Part shown: in pieces, positions 43,493 to 52,380 of the stretch
Numbering within the stretch: position 1 is the first letter of the stretch
Layout of the letters: every line of letters starts with the position of its first letter
Source: JALZMG01 sp963844175
GTDB taxonomy: Bacteria > Actinomycetota > Acidimicrobiia > Acidimicrobiales > Ilumatobacteraceae
DNA length: 64,000 nt
Assembly (NCBI GenBank): GCA_963844175.1
Contig: CAWJNE010000013.1
Coordinates: 186,001 to 250,000 of the forward strand
Direction: 5' to 3'
Position numbers and translations under genes: made by a program
The notes under the pieces: model-generated
Database searches by the model: none
Told to the model about the DNA's origin: nothing
Seen by the model: only the letters and a program-made list of their open reading frames with translations

Positions 43493-43974
43493 GGATCCCG
43501 GTCACCGTCGGCGGCCAGTGCGGTCGCCACCAACGCCCGGTCCTCGGCCGTCGGGTCCTCGACCTCCGCCCGCTCCCGCCGCCACCGGCGGAACGTGATC
43601 GCCAGGGCGGCGACGGCGCAGATCAGCGCGGCGACCGGCAGCGCCCACACCAGGGCGTCGAGGCCCGTGGCCCGCGGCACCAGCAGCACCTGGCCGCCGA
43701 AGCTGGCCTCGATCTCGGCGATGATCTCGTCGTCGGAGGCCTGGCCGGCGTCGACCAGCGTGTCGATGCGGTTGCGGATGTTCACCGACGCCGTGTTGCG
43801 CGACTCGAAGACGCTCTCGCCGTCGCAGATCGGGCAGGCCACACGCTGGGCGATCGAGTCGGCCCGCTCGTCCGGCCCACTCGGCCCGTCGCCCCGTGTC
43901 GCGCCGACGGCCAGGAAGGCGACGACGACGAACACCAGCAGCACCCACCCCGGCCACCGCTTGAGCGCCCTCAC
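43489..43974 (-). CDS. ccmH: Cytochrome c biogenesis protein CcmH
   Basis: A 161-residue thiol-redox protein that keeps the apocytochrome haem-binding Cys residues reduced. It has an N-terminal membrane helix (WVLLVFVVVAFLAVGA), the active-site CPIC motif (Cys47, Cys50) in RVACPICDGESVFESRNTAS, the helical IRNRIDTLVDAGQASDDEII region, and a C-terminal membrane helix. GTG 43974 overlaps the ccmG stop as GTGA. Confidence 0.92.
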   Translation of the reverse strand: MRALKRWPGWVLLVFVVVAFLAVGATRGDGPSGPDERADSIAQRVACPICDGESVFESRNTASVNIRNRIDTLVDAGQASDDEIIAEIEASFGGQVLLVPRATGLDALVWALPVAALICAVAALAITFRRWRRERAEVEDPTAEDRALVATALAADGDRDP

Positions 43975-44567
43975 CCGATTCGCTCCCGCAGCAGCTGCAG
44001 CTGGTTGGACAGACCGTCGGCGCTGACCCGGGAGATGATCCGTCCGCGCACGATCCCGTTCGGATCGATGATCCACGTCTCGGGCACCTTGGCCACGCCG
44101 AACCCGAAGGCGATCGACCCGTCGTCGTCGAACACGACCGGCCAGTCGCCACCCTCGGCGGCGAAGAACTCCTCCACGTCGGCGCGCGTGTCGTCGTACA
44201 CGACGGTGTACAGCGAGGCGCCGTCGACGCCGAGCGCGGCCTGCTGGTCGGCGAAGCGCACGAGGTCGGGATGCTCTTGCTGGCACGGCACGCAATCGGA
44301 CTGGAAGAAGTTGACCACGACCCACTCGCCCTTGCGCCGGGCGAGGTCGAACGGGGACCCGTCGGCGAGCTCGCCGATCGCCTCGGGTGCCGGCTGGTCG
44401 AGCAGCGGCGTCGCCGCCGTCTCGTCGCGCGTCGAGTCCGACCCGGCCAGCACGACGAACAGGCCGGCGAGCACGACGGCGATGGCCAGCGCGACGAAGG
44501 GCGCGACCCGTCGCCGGCGCGTCGGCGACGGGTGCTCGGCGGGTGCCGAGGTGTCGAGATCAGACAC
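43971..44567 (-). CDS. ccmG: Thioredoxin-like protein CcmG/ResA type
   Basis: A 198-residue membrane-anchored, periplasm-facing thioredoxin-like reductant of apocytochrome c. The anchor is at about 21-42 (APFVALAIAVVLAGLFVVLA). The redox motif is CVPC (Cys92, Cys95) in FFQSDCVPCQQEHPDL. The cis-Pro loop is KVPETWIIDPNGIVRGRI. GTG 44567 overlaps the ccmF stop by 8 nt. Confidence 0.92.
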   Translation of the reverse strand: MSDLDTSAPAEHPSPTRRRRVAPFVALAIAVVLAGLFVVLAGSDSTRDETAATPLLDQPAPEAIGELADGSPFDLARRKGEWVVVNFFQSDCVPCQQEHPDLVRFADQQAALGVDGASLYTVVYDDTRADVEEFFAAEGGDWPVVFDDDGSIAFGFGVAKVPETWIIDPNGIVRGRIISRVSADGLSNQLQLLRERIG

Positions 44568-46566
44568 GCTGCAGCTCTTTCTCGGCGTCCGGTTCGTCGT
44601 CGGCGACCTGGATCGGCGCCGACACGGGGTCGGTCGGTCGGCGCCGGCGGCGTCCGGGGAAGGCGGCGAGCAGCGTGCCGACGGCCATCACGGCACCACC
44701 GATCCACAACCACAGGATGAGCGGCTTGATCGATGCCCGGATGGTGGCCGTGTCACCGCCGACGACCGCACCCCGCTCCAGCGACAGGTAGACGTCGTTG
44801 GTGACGCCGGTCTGCACGCTCGGGGTCGGGACGTCGATGCCCTGGCGGACGTACTTGGTGATCGCCGGTGTGAAGACGTCACCGCCGTCGAGCGCCACGT
44901 CGGCGACGATGGCCTGCGACCGATCGGCGTCGACCGACTCGCGCAGTCCCTGCAGCTCGAACGAGTGGCCGGCCCACTCGACGGGTTCGCCGACGCGCAG
45001 GTCGAGCGTCGCCGTGCGGGTGTACGAGTTCGAGGCGACGAGGGCGACGGCGATCGTGATCACGCCCAGGTGGACGATCATCCCCCCGTTGGCCCGACCG
45101 ACGAGCCCGTGCCAACCCTGGCGCCGAGTGGCCAGGACGACCTGGCGCAACGCCGAGCCGGCGGCGGCGCCGGCCAGCGCGAACGCCACGAGCGATGCCC
45201 ACCCCGTGGCGCCGACGAGCACGGCGACGACGAGCGCTCCCGCACCGCACCAGGCCGGCCAGAACAGGCGGTCGCGCAGCAGCTCCATGCTCGCCTTGCG
45301 CCACGGCAGGACGGGCGCCACGGCCATCAGGAACAGCAGCGCCAGGCCGATCGGCGTCGACAACCGGTCGAAGTACGGCGGTCCGACGACGATGCGCCGC
45401 TCCTGCAACGCCTCGACGAGCAGGGGGAACACGGTGCCGAGCAGCACGACGAAGGCGAACACCGTGAACAGCACGTTGTTGGCCAGGAAGGCGCCCTCGC
45501 GCGAGAGCGGCGAGTCGATCGCACCCGGTGCGCGGAGGCGATCACCGCGCCACGCGATCAGGCCCAGCGACACGACGACGATCAGGCCGAAGAACCCCAG
45601 CAGGTACGACCCGACCGGTCCGTCGCCGAAGGCGTGCACGCTCGACAGCACGCCCGATCGGGTGAGGAAGGTGCCGAGGATGGTCAGCGCGAACGTCGCC
45701 ACCAGCAGACTGAGGTTCCAGACCCGCAACATCCCGCGCCGCTCCTGGACCAGCACCGAGTGCAGGTACGCGGTACCGGTGAGCCACGGCAGGAAGCTGG
45801 CGTTCTCGACGGGGTCCCACGCCCAGACGCCGCTCCACCCGAGCACCTCGTAGCTCCACCAGCCGCCGAGCAGGATGCCGATCGTCAAGAAGGCCCACGA
45901 GAACAGCGCCCAGCGACGCGTCTCGAGCAGCCAGCCCTCCCCGACGCGCCCGGTGACGAGGGCGGCGATGGCGAACGCGAACGGCACCGTGATGCCGACG
46001 TAGCCGAGGTACAGGATCGGCGGGTGGAACAGGACCAGGACGTGGTTCTGCAGCAGCGGGTTCGGGCCCGGGCCGTCGAAGCCGGGCCCGACGGCGGCGC
46101 CGTTGGCGAAGGCGTCGGCCGGCCCGAAGCTGAGGAGGGCGAAGAACGCCATCACGACGTACATCACGACCAATGCCCACCCGACCAACGGGTCCTCGGT
46201 GCGCCGGCGGAAGCGCCATCCCACCGCCGCCGTGAAGGCGGCGAGGATCAGCACCCACAGCAGGATCGAGCCCTCGAGTGCCGACCACATCGCCGCCACG
46301 TTGTAGAGGCCCGGCGTCGTGCGCGACCCGACCTGCTGGACGTAGGCCAAGGAGAAGTCGCGGGTGATCAGTGCGCGCTGCATCATCGCCACGGCGAGGA
46401 CCGCTCCGGCGAGGCACAGCCACCCGTAGACCGGGGCCATCCGCAGCACGCGCCGGTCGCCGCGGCGCACGCCGTAGACGGTGGCGACCGCACCGAAGGC
46501 CGCCGCGGCGAGGGCGAGCATCAGCCCCGCCCGCCCGAAGGCGCCGTTCACACTGGCGGCGAGCAC
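44560..46566 (-). CDS. ccmF: Haem lyase subunit CcmF
   Basis: A 668-residue polytopic membrane protein, the core of the cytochrome c haem ligase. It shows the conserved LFHPPILYLGYVGITVPFA segment with haem-ligand His and the tryptophan-rich WWD domain WWSYEVLGWSGVWAWDPVEN. ASFLPWLTGTAYLHSVLVQE, LTILGTFLTRSGVLSSVHAF and the C-terminal exported loop before the last helix are also typical. Its GTG 46566 lies 4 nt after the ccmE stop. Confidence 0.96.
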   Translation of the reverse strand: MLAASVNGAFGRAGLMLALAAAAFGAVATVYGVRRGDRRVLRMAPVYGWLCLAGAVLAVAMMQRALITRDFSLAYVQQVGSRTTPGLYNVAAMWSALEGSILLWVLILAAFTAAVGWRFRRRTEDPLVGWALVVMYVVMAFFALLSFGPADAFANGAAVGPGFDGPGPNPLLQNHVLVLFHPPILYLGYVGITVPFAFAIAALVTGRVGEGWLLETRRWALFSWAFLTIGILLGGWWSYEVLGWSGVWAWDPVENASFLPWLTGTAYLHSVLVQERRGMLRVWNLSLLVATFALTILGTFLTRSGVLSSVHAFGDGPVGSYLLGFFGLIVVVSLGLIAWRGDRLRAPGAIDSPLSREGAFLANNVLFTVFAFVVLLGTVFPLLVEALQERRIVVGPPYFDRLSTPIGLALLFLMAVAPVLPWRKASMELLRDRLFWPAWCGAGALVVAVLVGATGWASLVAFALAGAAAGSALRQVVLATRRQGWHGLVGRANGGMIVHLGVITIAVALVASNSYTRTATLDLRVGEPVEWAGHSFELQGLRESVDADRSQAIVADVALDGGDVFTPAITKYVRQGIDVPTPSVQTGVTNDVYLSLERGAVVGGDTATIRASIKPLILWLWIGGAVMAVGTLLAAFPGRRRRRPTDPVSAPIQVADDEPDAEKELQRV

Positions 46567-46570
46567 CGCG

Positions 46571-47056
46571 TCAGCACCGCTCGGACTCGGCGGCGGTGCG
46601 CTCCACGTCGACGCGGTCGGCGTTCTCCGCCTCGTACTCGTTGGAGTGCTTGACCTCGACGCGATCGCCCTCGAACGTGTCGCCGACGAGCCGGCCGTGG
46701 ACGACGACGGGCTGGCACTCCTCGAAGATGCCGCCGGGCTCGCCGTCGTAGCGCACCGGCGTCGTCGCCCCGTTGAAGGAGATCGTGAACGTGGTGGTGC
46801 CCTGCTCCGTCACGACCGTGCCACGGTCCACGGTGCCCTGGATGCGCAGCCGCCGTCCGGCCTCACACCCCGATCGGGTGCCGATCTCATCGACGTTGCA
46901 GTAGTAGTCGACGGCGGAGCTGAGGAACTGGGTGACGAGCACCCCCCCGGCCACCAGTACGAGGGCGAGCACGACGAGCGGCACCCATCGTCGGCGTGAG
47001 CGGCGGGTCGGCGACGGATCTTGCGGTTCCCGGGGTGAGAGGTCGAGATCGGTCAT
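46571..47056 (-). CDS. ccmE: Cytochrome c-type haem chaperone CcmE
   Basis: A 161-residue anchored periplasm-facing protein that carries haem from CcmC to CcmF. The anchor is WVPLVVLALVLVAGGVLVTQ, then an OB-fold with RRLRIQGTVDRGTV. The haem-binding HxxxY motif is present as KHSNEYEAENAD (His137, Tyr141). Additional Cys residues (53, 64, 114 and the C-terminal one) are unusual for CcmE and may form disulfides outside the membrane. Confidence 0.92.
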   Translation of the reverse strand: MTDLDLSPREPQDPSPTRRSRRRWVPLVVLALVLVAGGVLVTQFLSSAVDYYCNVDEIGTRSGCEAGRRLRIQGTVDRGTVVTEQGTTTFTISFNGATTPVRYDGEPGGIFEECQPVVVHGRLVGDTFEGDRVEVKHSNEYEAENADRVDVERTAAESERC

Positions 47057-47069
47057 CCGGGCGGCGTCT

Positions 47070-47204
47070 TCACAACCACGGCTTGGCGTCGTCCGGCACC
47101 CTCGAGGTCGTGCGCCGCGCTCGGCGCAGCACGACCAGGGCGTACGTGGCGATCGCCCCGAACGTGATGACGTAGCTGCCGATGATGAAGCCGGCGTCCT
47201 CCAT
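47070..47204 (-). CDS. ccmD: Small haem exporter protein CcmD
   Basis: A 44-residue single-helix protein: MEDAGFIIGSYVITFGAIAT, then YALVVLRRARR and a short polar tail. The length, the one membrane helix followed by basic residues, and the position after ccmC identify CcmD, which helps release haem-loaded CcmE. ATG 47204 overlaps the ccmC stop as TGATG. It is too short for most automated gene calls. Confidence 0.85.
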   Translation of the reverse strand: MEDAGFIIGSYVITFGAIATYALVVLRRARRTTSRVPDDAKPWL

Positions 47205-47977
47205 CAGCGCGTCCCCTCCGCCCGCCGGGCGGCGATGGCCAGGTCCAGTCCCGACGCCTCGACCGCATCCTCGGCGGCCAGCGTCCGCTGGCGGTGGATG
47301 ACCAGCCAGGCGTACAGCAGCGTGAACGCGATCAGACCGACGAACAGGGTGAACAGCATCAGTCCGTCCATCTTCACGTCGCCATCGGGCCGCAGCACGG
47401 TGGCCTCCTGGTGCAGGCTGCGCCAGAGCCGCACGCTCCAGTGGACCAGCGGGATCTCGAGCACGGCGAGCAACGCCACCACGGCGCTGCGTCGCGCCCG
47501 CTGCTCGAAGCTGCCCCCGAGACGACGCACCGCCAGGTAGCCGATGTAGGTGACGAAGAGGAAGGCAGTGGTCGTCAGGCGGGCGTCCCACTCCCAGAAC
47601 ACGCCCCACGTCAGCCGTCCCCACAGCATGCCGGTGACCAGCGTGATGCCCATGAACAGCACACCGACCTCGGCGCTGGCCCCGGCCAGGCGATCCCAGC
47701 CGAGCCCGTGCCGCTTGGAGAACAGGTAGATCGCCGACGACACGGCGGTGACGATGAACGCGAGATACGCCAACCACGCCGACGGGACGTGGACGTAGAG
47801 GATGCGCACCGACTCGGCCTGGTCGCGGTCGGCGGGCGAGAACCCGAGCCCGAACGCCACCAGCCAGGCCACCCCGACGATCGCTGCCGCACCGAGCAAA
47901 CGGGTGCCACGGGTGGCCGTGCCTCGACCCGACACGGTCCCCTCGCTCGTGGTGCCCTCCGCCAGGTCGTGCATCAT
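47204..47977 (-). CDS. ccmC: Haem exporter protein CcmC
   Basis: A 257-residue membrane protein that loads haem onto CcmE. Six hydrophobic segments are visible. The WWD-type motif is MLWGRLTWGVFWEWDARLTT, flanked by the conserved His in RILYVHVPSAWLAYLAF and in EIPLVHWSVRLWRSLHQEAT. ATG 47977 or 47974 is the start. It is 4 nt after ccmB. Confidence 0.95.
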   Translation of the reverse strand: MMHDLAEGTTSEGTVSGRGTATRGTRLLGAAAIVGVAWLVAFGLGFSPADRDQAESVRILYVHVPSAWLAYLAFIVTAVSSAIYLFSKRHGLGWDRLAGASAEVGVLFMGITLVTGMLWGRLTWGVFWEWDARLTTTAFLFVTYIGYLAVRRLGGSFEQRARRSAVVALLAVLEIPLVHWSVRLWRSLHQEATVLRPDGDVKMDGLMLFTLFVGLIAFTLLYAWLVIHRQRTLAAEDAVEASGLDLAIAARRAEGTR

Positions 47978-47981
47978 GCTC

Positions 47982-48680
47982 CTACTCGTCGATCAGCGGA
48001 CCGAAGGCCAGCGACCCCCCGGCTCCGAAGGCGACGGCGAACACCGAGACGACACCGACCCACGGCCAGCCGTCCGAGATCGCCGTCCCACCGGTTCCGA
48101 GCGCTGCTTCCACCGCTCTGGTTGCTCCGATCAGGACGGGCGCCACCACCGGGAGCAACAACAGCGGGAGCAGCGTCTCCCGCCCCCGTGCGCCGGCAGC
48201 GAGGCCGCCGTAGAGCGTACCGACGCACGCCAGTCCGAGGGTCGCGGCGACCCAAGTCACCAGCAGCAGCACCATGCCCTCGAGGCGGATCTCGGTGCCG
48301 TAGAGCAACGCGGCGACGAGGAGCAGCAACGCCTCGAGGACGGCCAGCTGCAGGGCCAGCGCAAGCGCCTTGCCCCAGAACAGACCGGCAGCGTCGATGC
48401 CCGTCGCCCGCAGGGCGTCCAGCGCCCCGTCCTCGGACTCGACGGCGAACGTGCGTTGGACGAGCAGCAGCGTGCTGAACAGCGTCGCCAGCCACACCAG
48501 CCCCGGCGCGACGCCGTCGAGGATGGCTTGGCCGTCCGCCCGCCCACCCCGGTCGAGGGCGAAGGCGAACATGACCATGACGATGGCGGCGAACGGCAGC
48601 ACCTGGTTCAGCGCCACGCGGCTGCGCCACTCCACGAGGAGGTCCTTGCGCGCCACGAGCATCGCCGTCCGCCATGTCAC
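47982..48680 (-). CDS. ccmB: Haem ABC exporter permease CcmB
   Basis: A 232-residue membrane subunit paired with CcmA. The start MTWRTAMLVARKDLLVEWRS and FSTLLLVQRTFAVESEDGAL are typical, followed by six helices. GTG 48680 is used; ATG 48662 would give a version six residues shorter. The 61-nt gap to ccmA contains the 55-bp dispersed element. Confidence 0.93.
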   Translation of the reverse strand: MTWRTAMLVARKDLLVEWRSRVALNQVLPFAAIVMVMFAFALDRGGRADGQAILDGVAPGLVWLATLFSTLLLVQRTFAVESEDGALDALRATGIDAAGLFWGKALALALQLAVLEALLLLVAALLYGTEIRLEGMVLLLVTWVAATLGLACVGTLYGGLAAGARGRETLLPLLLLPVVAPVLIGATRAVEAALGTGGTAISDGWPWVGVVSVFAVAFGAGGSLAFGPLIDE

Positions 48681-48690
48681 GTCGCACCCC

Positions 48691-48745
48691 GTTCGCTCGC
48701 ACGCTCGGGCCGCGGCGCGGCCGGCCGACCCGGACGCTCGCTCAC
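48691..48745. repeat. 55-bp dispersed intergenic element, copy 2
   Basis: It lies between ccmA and ccmB, has exactly the length of the copy at 35641-35695 and shares both conserved ends. On the gene strand it starts with the ccmA stop codon (TGAGCGAGCGTCCGGGTCG). In both places it separates two genes of one operon. Confidence 0.65.
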
Positions 48746-49413
48746 ACCGGTGCCTCGAGCTCGCTGGTGGTGCCGCCGACCACCTCGACGGTGCGCGTGG
48801 CCAGCGCGCCGGCCCGTTCGAGCTCGTGGCTGGCCACGACGACCGTGGCCCCGGCGGCGACCGCCGCCCGCAGCGTCGCGTCGATCTCGTCGCGCCCAGC
48901 CGCGTCCAGACCGTTGTGCGGTTCGTCGAGCAACCACAGCCGGGCCCGTCGTGCCAGCAGGCAGGCCAGCGCGGTTCGCCGCTGCTGTCCAGCGGAGAGC
49001 CGGCGCACGCGCAGGTCGGCGAGGCGGCCACTCAGCCCGAGACGATCGAGCGCCGCCGCGACCTCGGCTGCGGACGCCCCGACGGTCCGCCCCCAGAACT
49101 GCACGTTCTCGGACACGGTCAGGTCCAGGTAGAGGCCGTTGCGATGACCGAGCAGCCCGACCTCCCGGCGTACTGCGGCGCGGTCGACGGCCAGGTCGTG
49201 ACCGAGCACGATGGCCCGCCCCCGCGACAGCGGCAGCAGGCCGGCGCACAATCGCAGCAGCGTCGTCTTGCCCGCGCCGTTGGGGCCCTGCAGCAGCACG
49301 ATCTCGCCCTGACGGACGCGCATCGAAGCTCCGGCGAGCGCCGGGAAGCTCCCGAGGACGGCGACGACGTCGTCGAGTTCGACGACGAGCGGGCGACCCG
49401 GAGCGCCGTCCAT
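48742..49413 (-). CDS. ccmA: Haem ABC exporter ATP-binding protein CcmA
   Basis: A 223-residue ABC ATPase, first gene of the ccm operon. Walker A is LLQGPNGAGKTTLLRLCAGL, the Q-loop region GLLGHRNGLYLDLTVSENVQ, the signature RRLSAGQQRRTALACLL and Walker B RLWLLDEPHNGLDAAG. The HRNGLY and LSAGQ forms are typical of CcmA. It is divergent from the sortase gene, so the ccm promoter lies in the 75-nt gap 49414-49488. Confidence 0.95.
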   Translation of the reverse strand: MDGAPGRPLVVELDDVVAVLGSFPALAGASMRVRQGEIVLLQGPNGAGKTTLLRLCAGLLPLSRGRAIVLGHDLAVDRAAVRREVGLLGHRNGLYLDLTVSENVQFWGRTVGASAAEVAAALDRLGLSGRLADLRVRRLSAGQQRRTALACLLARRARLWLLDEPHNGLDAAGRDEIDATLRAAVAAGATVVVASHELERAGALATRTVEVVGGTTSELEAPV

Positions 49414-49488
49414 CGCCCGGCGACGCTACCTGGGCGGTCGCGTCGGCCCGCCCCATCGTCGGGGTCGCGCGGCAGTACCGTGCTACCG

Positions 49489-50664
49489 GTGACGGTGGAG
49501 GATCGCCGCGTGCGGGCGACGACCAAGACGGACGGGTCCGGCTCGGCGCGCACCAGCGCGCTCGAGCGGCTGGACCAGCTCGACGCCGGGCGGCGGCCGC
49601 GCTCACGGTGGGACCGGTCGGCCCCGCCACGTGACTGGCGTTGGGCCGTCGGAACCGTCGGCAAGATCCTGATCGCCACCGGGGTCCTCATGTTCGGCTT
49701 CGTCGCCTACCAGCTCTGGGGCACGGGCATCGAGTACGCCCAGGCCCAGGACCAGCTCGACTCCGAGCTGGAGGACTTGATCGGACCGACCACCGAGTCG
49801 ACGGCTCCAGTCACCACGGTGGCGGGCGTGCCTCCGGTGGCGACCGTGACACCGACCGTCCCGACGGTCAGCACGGTCCCCGGCACACCGGTACCAGTCG
49901 CGCTGGGCGATGCCCTGGCGCGGATCGAGATCCCGAGCATCGGCGTCGACGCCGCCGTCGTCGAAGGGGTCGGTCGCGAGGACCTCAAGCGCGCCCCGGG
50001 CCACTATCCCGGCACGCCCGTCCCCGGGCAACTCGGCAACGCCGCCATCGCCGGTCACCGGTCGACCTACGGCGCGCCGTTCGCCGACCTCGACGCCATG
50101 GACATCGGCGACCAGATCATCGTCACGACCGCCGAAGGGCGGTTCGTGTACCGGATGACGGCGATGGACATCGTCAACCCGTCGGCGTCGGACGTCATCT
50201 CGACCTCGGACCCGAGCGTCGCCCGGCTGACCCTCACGACGTGCCACCCCGAGTACAGCGCCCAGCAGCGGCTGATCGTGTTCGCCGACCTCGAGATCGC
50301 CTCGTCGGCGATCCCGGCGCCGTACGTACCGGCGACCCCGCCGACCGACCTGGCATCAGAGGATCCGGCCGGGCCGGTCGACGAAGCCGGCGTCCCGACC
50401 GGTGAGGGCGCCGCGGGCGCCGCCGAGGCCGTCGACGACGACACCGCCGACGCGTTCGCCCAGGGCTGGTTCAGCGACGAGGCGGCGTTCGGGCAGGTGG
50501 CCATGTGGGGGTCGCTGCTGGCGATCATCGGCCTCGGCGCTTACGCCCTCAGCTGGCGAACCAGGAGCAACCTGATCGGCGCGCTGGCCGGCATCGTGCC
50601 ATTCGTCGTCGTCGCCTACTTCTTCTTCCAGAACGTCAACCGACTGCTGCCGGCAGCCCTGTAG
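49489..50664 (+). CDS. Class E sortase
   Basis: A membrane transpeptidase that fixes surface proteins to the cell wall. It is 391 residues long. The N-terminal helix at about 53-75 is followed by a Thr/Pro/Val stalk. The catalytic residues are His190 in NAAIAGHRSTYGAPF, Cys252 in RLTLTTCHPEYSAQQ and Arg261. Two C-terminal membrane helices at about 338-356 and 362-380 give the polytopic topology of class E enzymes. GTG 49489 is assigned; GTG 49495 is also possible. The LPPTG protein at 53941-54757 is a likely substrate. The last codons (VNRLLPAAL) are repeated at 53011-53040, beyond an apparent insertion. Confidence 0.92.
   Translation: MTVEDRRVRATTKTDGSGSARTSALERLDQLDAGRRPRSRWDRSAPPRDWRWAVGTVGKILIATGVLMFGFVAYQLWGTGIEYAQAQDQLDSELEDLIGPTTESTAPVTTVAGVPPVATVTPTVPTVSTVPGTPVPVALGDALARIEIPSIGVDAAVVEGVGREDLKRAPGHYPGTPVPGQLGNAAIAGHRSTYGAPFADLDAMDIGDQIIVTTAEGRFVYRMTAMDIVNPSASDVISTSDPSVARLTLTTCHPEYSAQQRLIVFADLEIASSAIPAPYVPATPPTDLASEDPAGPVDEAGVPTGEGAAGAAEAVDDDTADAFAQGWFSDEAAFGQVAMWGSLLAIIGLGAYALSWRTRSNLIGALAGIVPFVVVAYFFFQNVNRLLPAAL
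50635..50648 (+). repeat. Direct repeat, left copy, in the sortase 3' end
   Basis: GTCAACCGACTGCT is identical at 50635-50648 and 53011-53024. In both places the reading frame continues to encode Leu-Pro-Ala-Ala-Leu-stop, with different codons after the 14-bp identity. This is the pattern left when an element integrates at a gene's 3' end and restores the C-terminus. Confidence 0.6.
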
Positions 50665-51035
50665 CAGGGGCTTCGCGGAACGATCAGCCCTCCGCGGCCG
50701 AGGCAATGCCGCCACGGCACGGGGCGACACCTCGACGGGATCGGCAGCGACGCCGCGTGGTGTCGCAGGTCGTGGCTGGAGGCGCTGACCGCCACCCGCC
50801 TGGCGGCGGCTGCGAACGCCTTGTGCCACCTCTTGCGCGGCTACCTGCTCGGCGTGTAGACGCCTGGTGCCCAACCATCATCGAATCACGTGTAGCAAGG
50901 CGCCTTACCCTCGATGGAGCAGCCGTTGTCGGGGCGGGCCGAGCACCGACCGCGTGAGTGATTGCCCGGATGTGTTGGGCAGCGGGGTAGTCCGGGGCCT
51001 TGCGTCAGAGGTCTCGGGACGGGACCATTGGAGAG
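50665..51035. other. 371-nt region without a convincing gene
   Basis: There is no start-bearing frame with a recognisable protein. An open frame without an obvious start ends at a TAG near 50858 and reads SWLEALTATRLAAAANALCH before the stop; it might be a decayed gene tail. The region lies at the left end of the candidate islet and probably contains the amidohydrolase promoter. Confidence 0.4.
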
Positions 51036-52253
51036 GTGGGAGAGTTGTTGCTGAGGGACGTTCGGCCGTGGCCGCGCGAGCCCGGTGCTCGCCCAGTCGA
51101 CGTCTTGATCCGAGATGGCCGGATCGCCGCTGGCGAGGCGTCTGCGGGTGTGCCGGTCGCCGACGGTGGGGGCGGTGTGCTGCTGCCGGCGTTCGCCGAT
51201 GCTCACGCCCATCTCGACTCGACCCGCCTCGGCCTGCCGTTCCGCCCGCACACCGCCGGGGTGGGCCTTGCGGCGTTGATCAGCAACGATCGTGAGAACT
51301 GGCGCAGCGCTGGTGGGTCGGTCATCGAGCGGGCGACGAGGACGCTGGGTGCGACGATCGCCTCTGGCGCGATGACGGTTCGAAGCCACGTTCAAGTCGA
51401 CACCGACTGTGGGCTTGAGCGGCTGGAGGGAGTGCTGGCCGCCCGGCAGGCGCACGCCGGGCGGGCCGACGTGCAAGTGGTCGCGTTCCCGCAGTCCGGC
51501 ATTCTTCGCGACCCGGGAACTGCCGACTTGCTCGACGCCGCCGTGCGGGCAGGCGCCGACGTCGTCGGCGGGCTTGATCCGTGTGGCTACGACCGTGATC
51601 CGGTCGCCCATCTCGACGTCGTGTTCAGCATCGCCGAACGACACGGAGTCGGCGTCGACATCCACCTCCACGAGATCGGAGAGCTCGGCGCGTTCACCTT
51701 CGAGCTGATCGCTGAACGCACGGCCGCGCTCGGGATGCAAGGTCTGGTGACGATCAGCCACGCATTCGCACTCGGGACGGTGGACGCGAGCCGGCAGTCG
51801 GCCCTGATCGAGCTGCTCGCCACCGAGAACATCGCGTTGACGACGGTGGCGCCAGGCAACCGCGAGCCGCTACCCCTGCTGATGCTTCGAGATGCCGGAG
51901 TCCGCGTCGGGCTGGGCCAAGACGGCATTCGGGACTACTGGTCACCGTACGGCAACGGCGACATGTTGGAGCGTTCCTGGCAGCTCGCCTTTCGCAACGG
52001 TTTTCGCCGCGACGATCTCGTCGAGCTGTGCGTCGACGTGGCGTCGCGCGGCGGGCGAGCGATTGTTGGCTCGACGCCCTGGTCGCGAGCGGCGCTCCCC
52101 GACGACGACCTCACCGGCCTGGCGCCCGGTGCTCGCGCCGACCTCGTCGTGGTCGCCGCCGACACGGTCTGTGCCGCCGTGATGGACCATCCACCTCGTA
52201 CCCTCGTCATCCGTGGCGGCGACGTAATCGCCCGCGCCGGCGGTCTGTGCTGA
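51036..52253 (+). CDS. Amidohydrolase, cytosine-deaminase-like
   Basis: A 405-residue metal-dependent hydrolase of the CodA/AtzC-like amidohydrolase branch. Motifs: FADAHAHLDSTRLGLPF (metal-binding HxH), VDIHLHEIGELGAFTFE (His and catalytic Glu), VTISHAFALG (His) and VGLGQDGIRDYWSPYGNGDM (metal-binding Asp). The last stretch closely parallels the cytosine deaminase GHDxxxDPWYPxG region. Likely substrates are pyrimidine or related N-heterocycles. The start is uncertain: TTG 51000 and GTG 51036 are in frame, and 51036 gives the family-like opening MGELLLRDVRPW. It lies in the candidate islet. Confidence 0.85.
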   Translation: MGELLLRDVRPWPREPGARPVDVLIRDGRIAAGEASAGVPVADGGGGVLLPAFADAHAHLDSTRLGLPFRPHTAGVGLAALISNDRENWRSAGGSVIERATRTLGATIASGAMTVRSHVQVDTDCGLERLEGVLAARQAHAGRADVQVVAFPQSGILRDPGTADLLDAAVRAGADVVGGLDPCGYDRDPVAHLDVVFSIAERHGVGVDIHLHEIGELGAFTFELIAERTAALGMQGLVTISHAFALGTVDASRQSALIELLATENIALTTVAPGNREPLPLLMLRDAGVRVGLGQDGIRDYWSPYGNGDMLERSWQLAFRNGFRRDDLVELCVDVASRGGRAIVGSTPWSRAALPDDDLTGLAPGARADLVVVAADTVCAAVMDHPPRTLVIRGGDVIARAGGLC

Positions 52254-52380
52254 GCCATCGCCAAGCGTTGCCATACCCACCAACATTGAGCCCGGCCACG
52301 ATTCGAACGAACGCCGACTCGGCATACCGTCTTGGCGATGCTCGTCGCGACAAATGAGCACCGATCATCCAGCGAGTCGC

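Noticed and set aside
52300..52320. Possible tRNA T-arm (GATTCGAAC) as an integration target
   Set aside because: Flanking bases do not form a T stem, and no acceptor or anticodon arm could be built on either strand.
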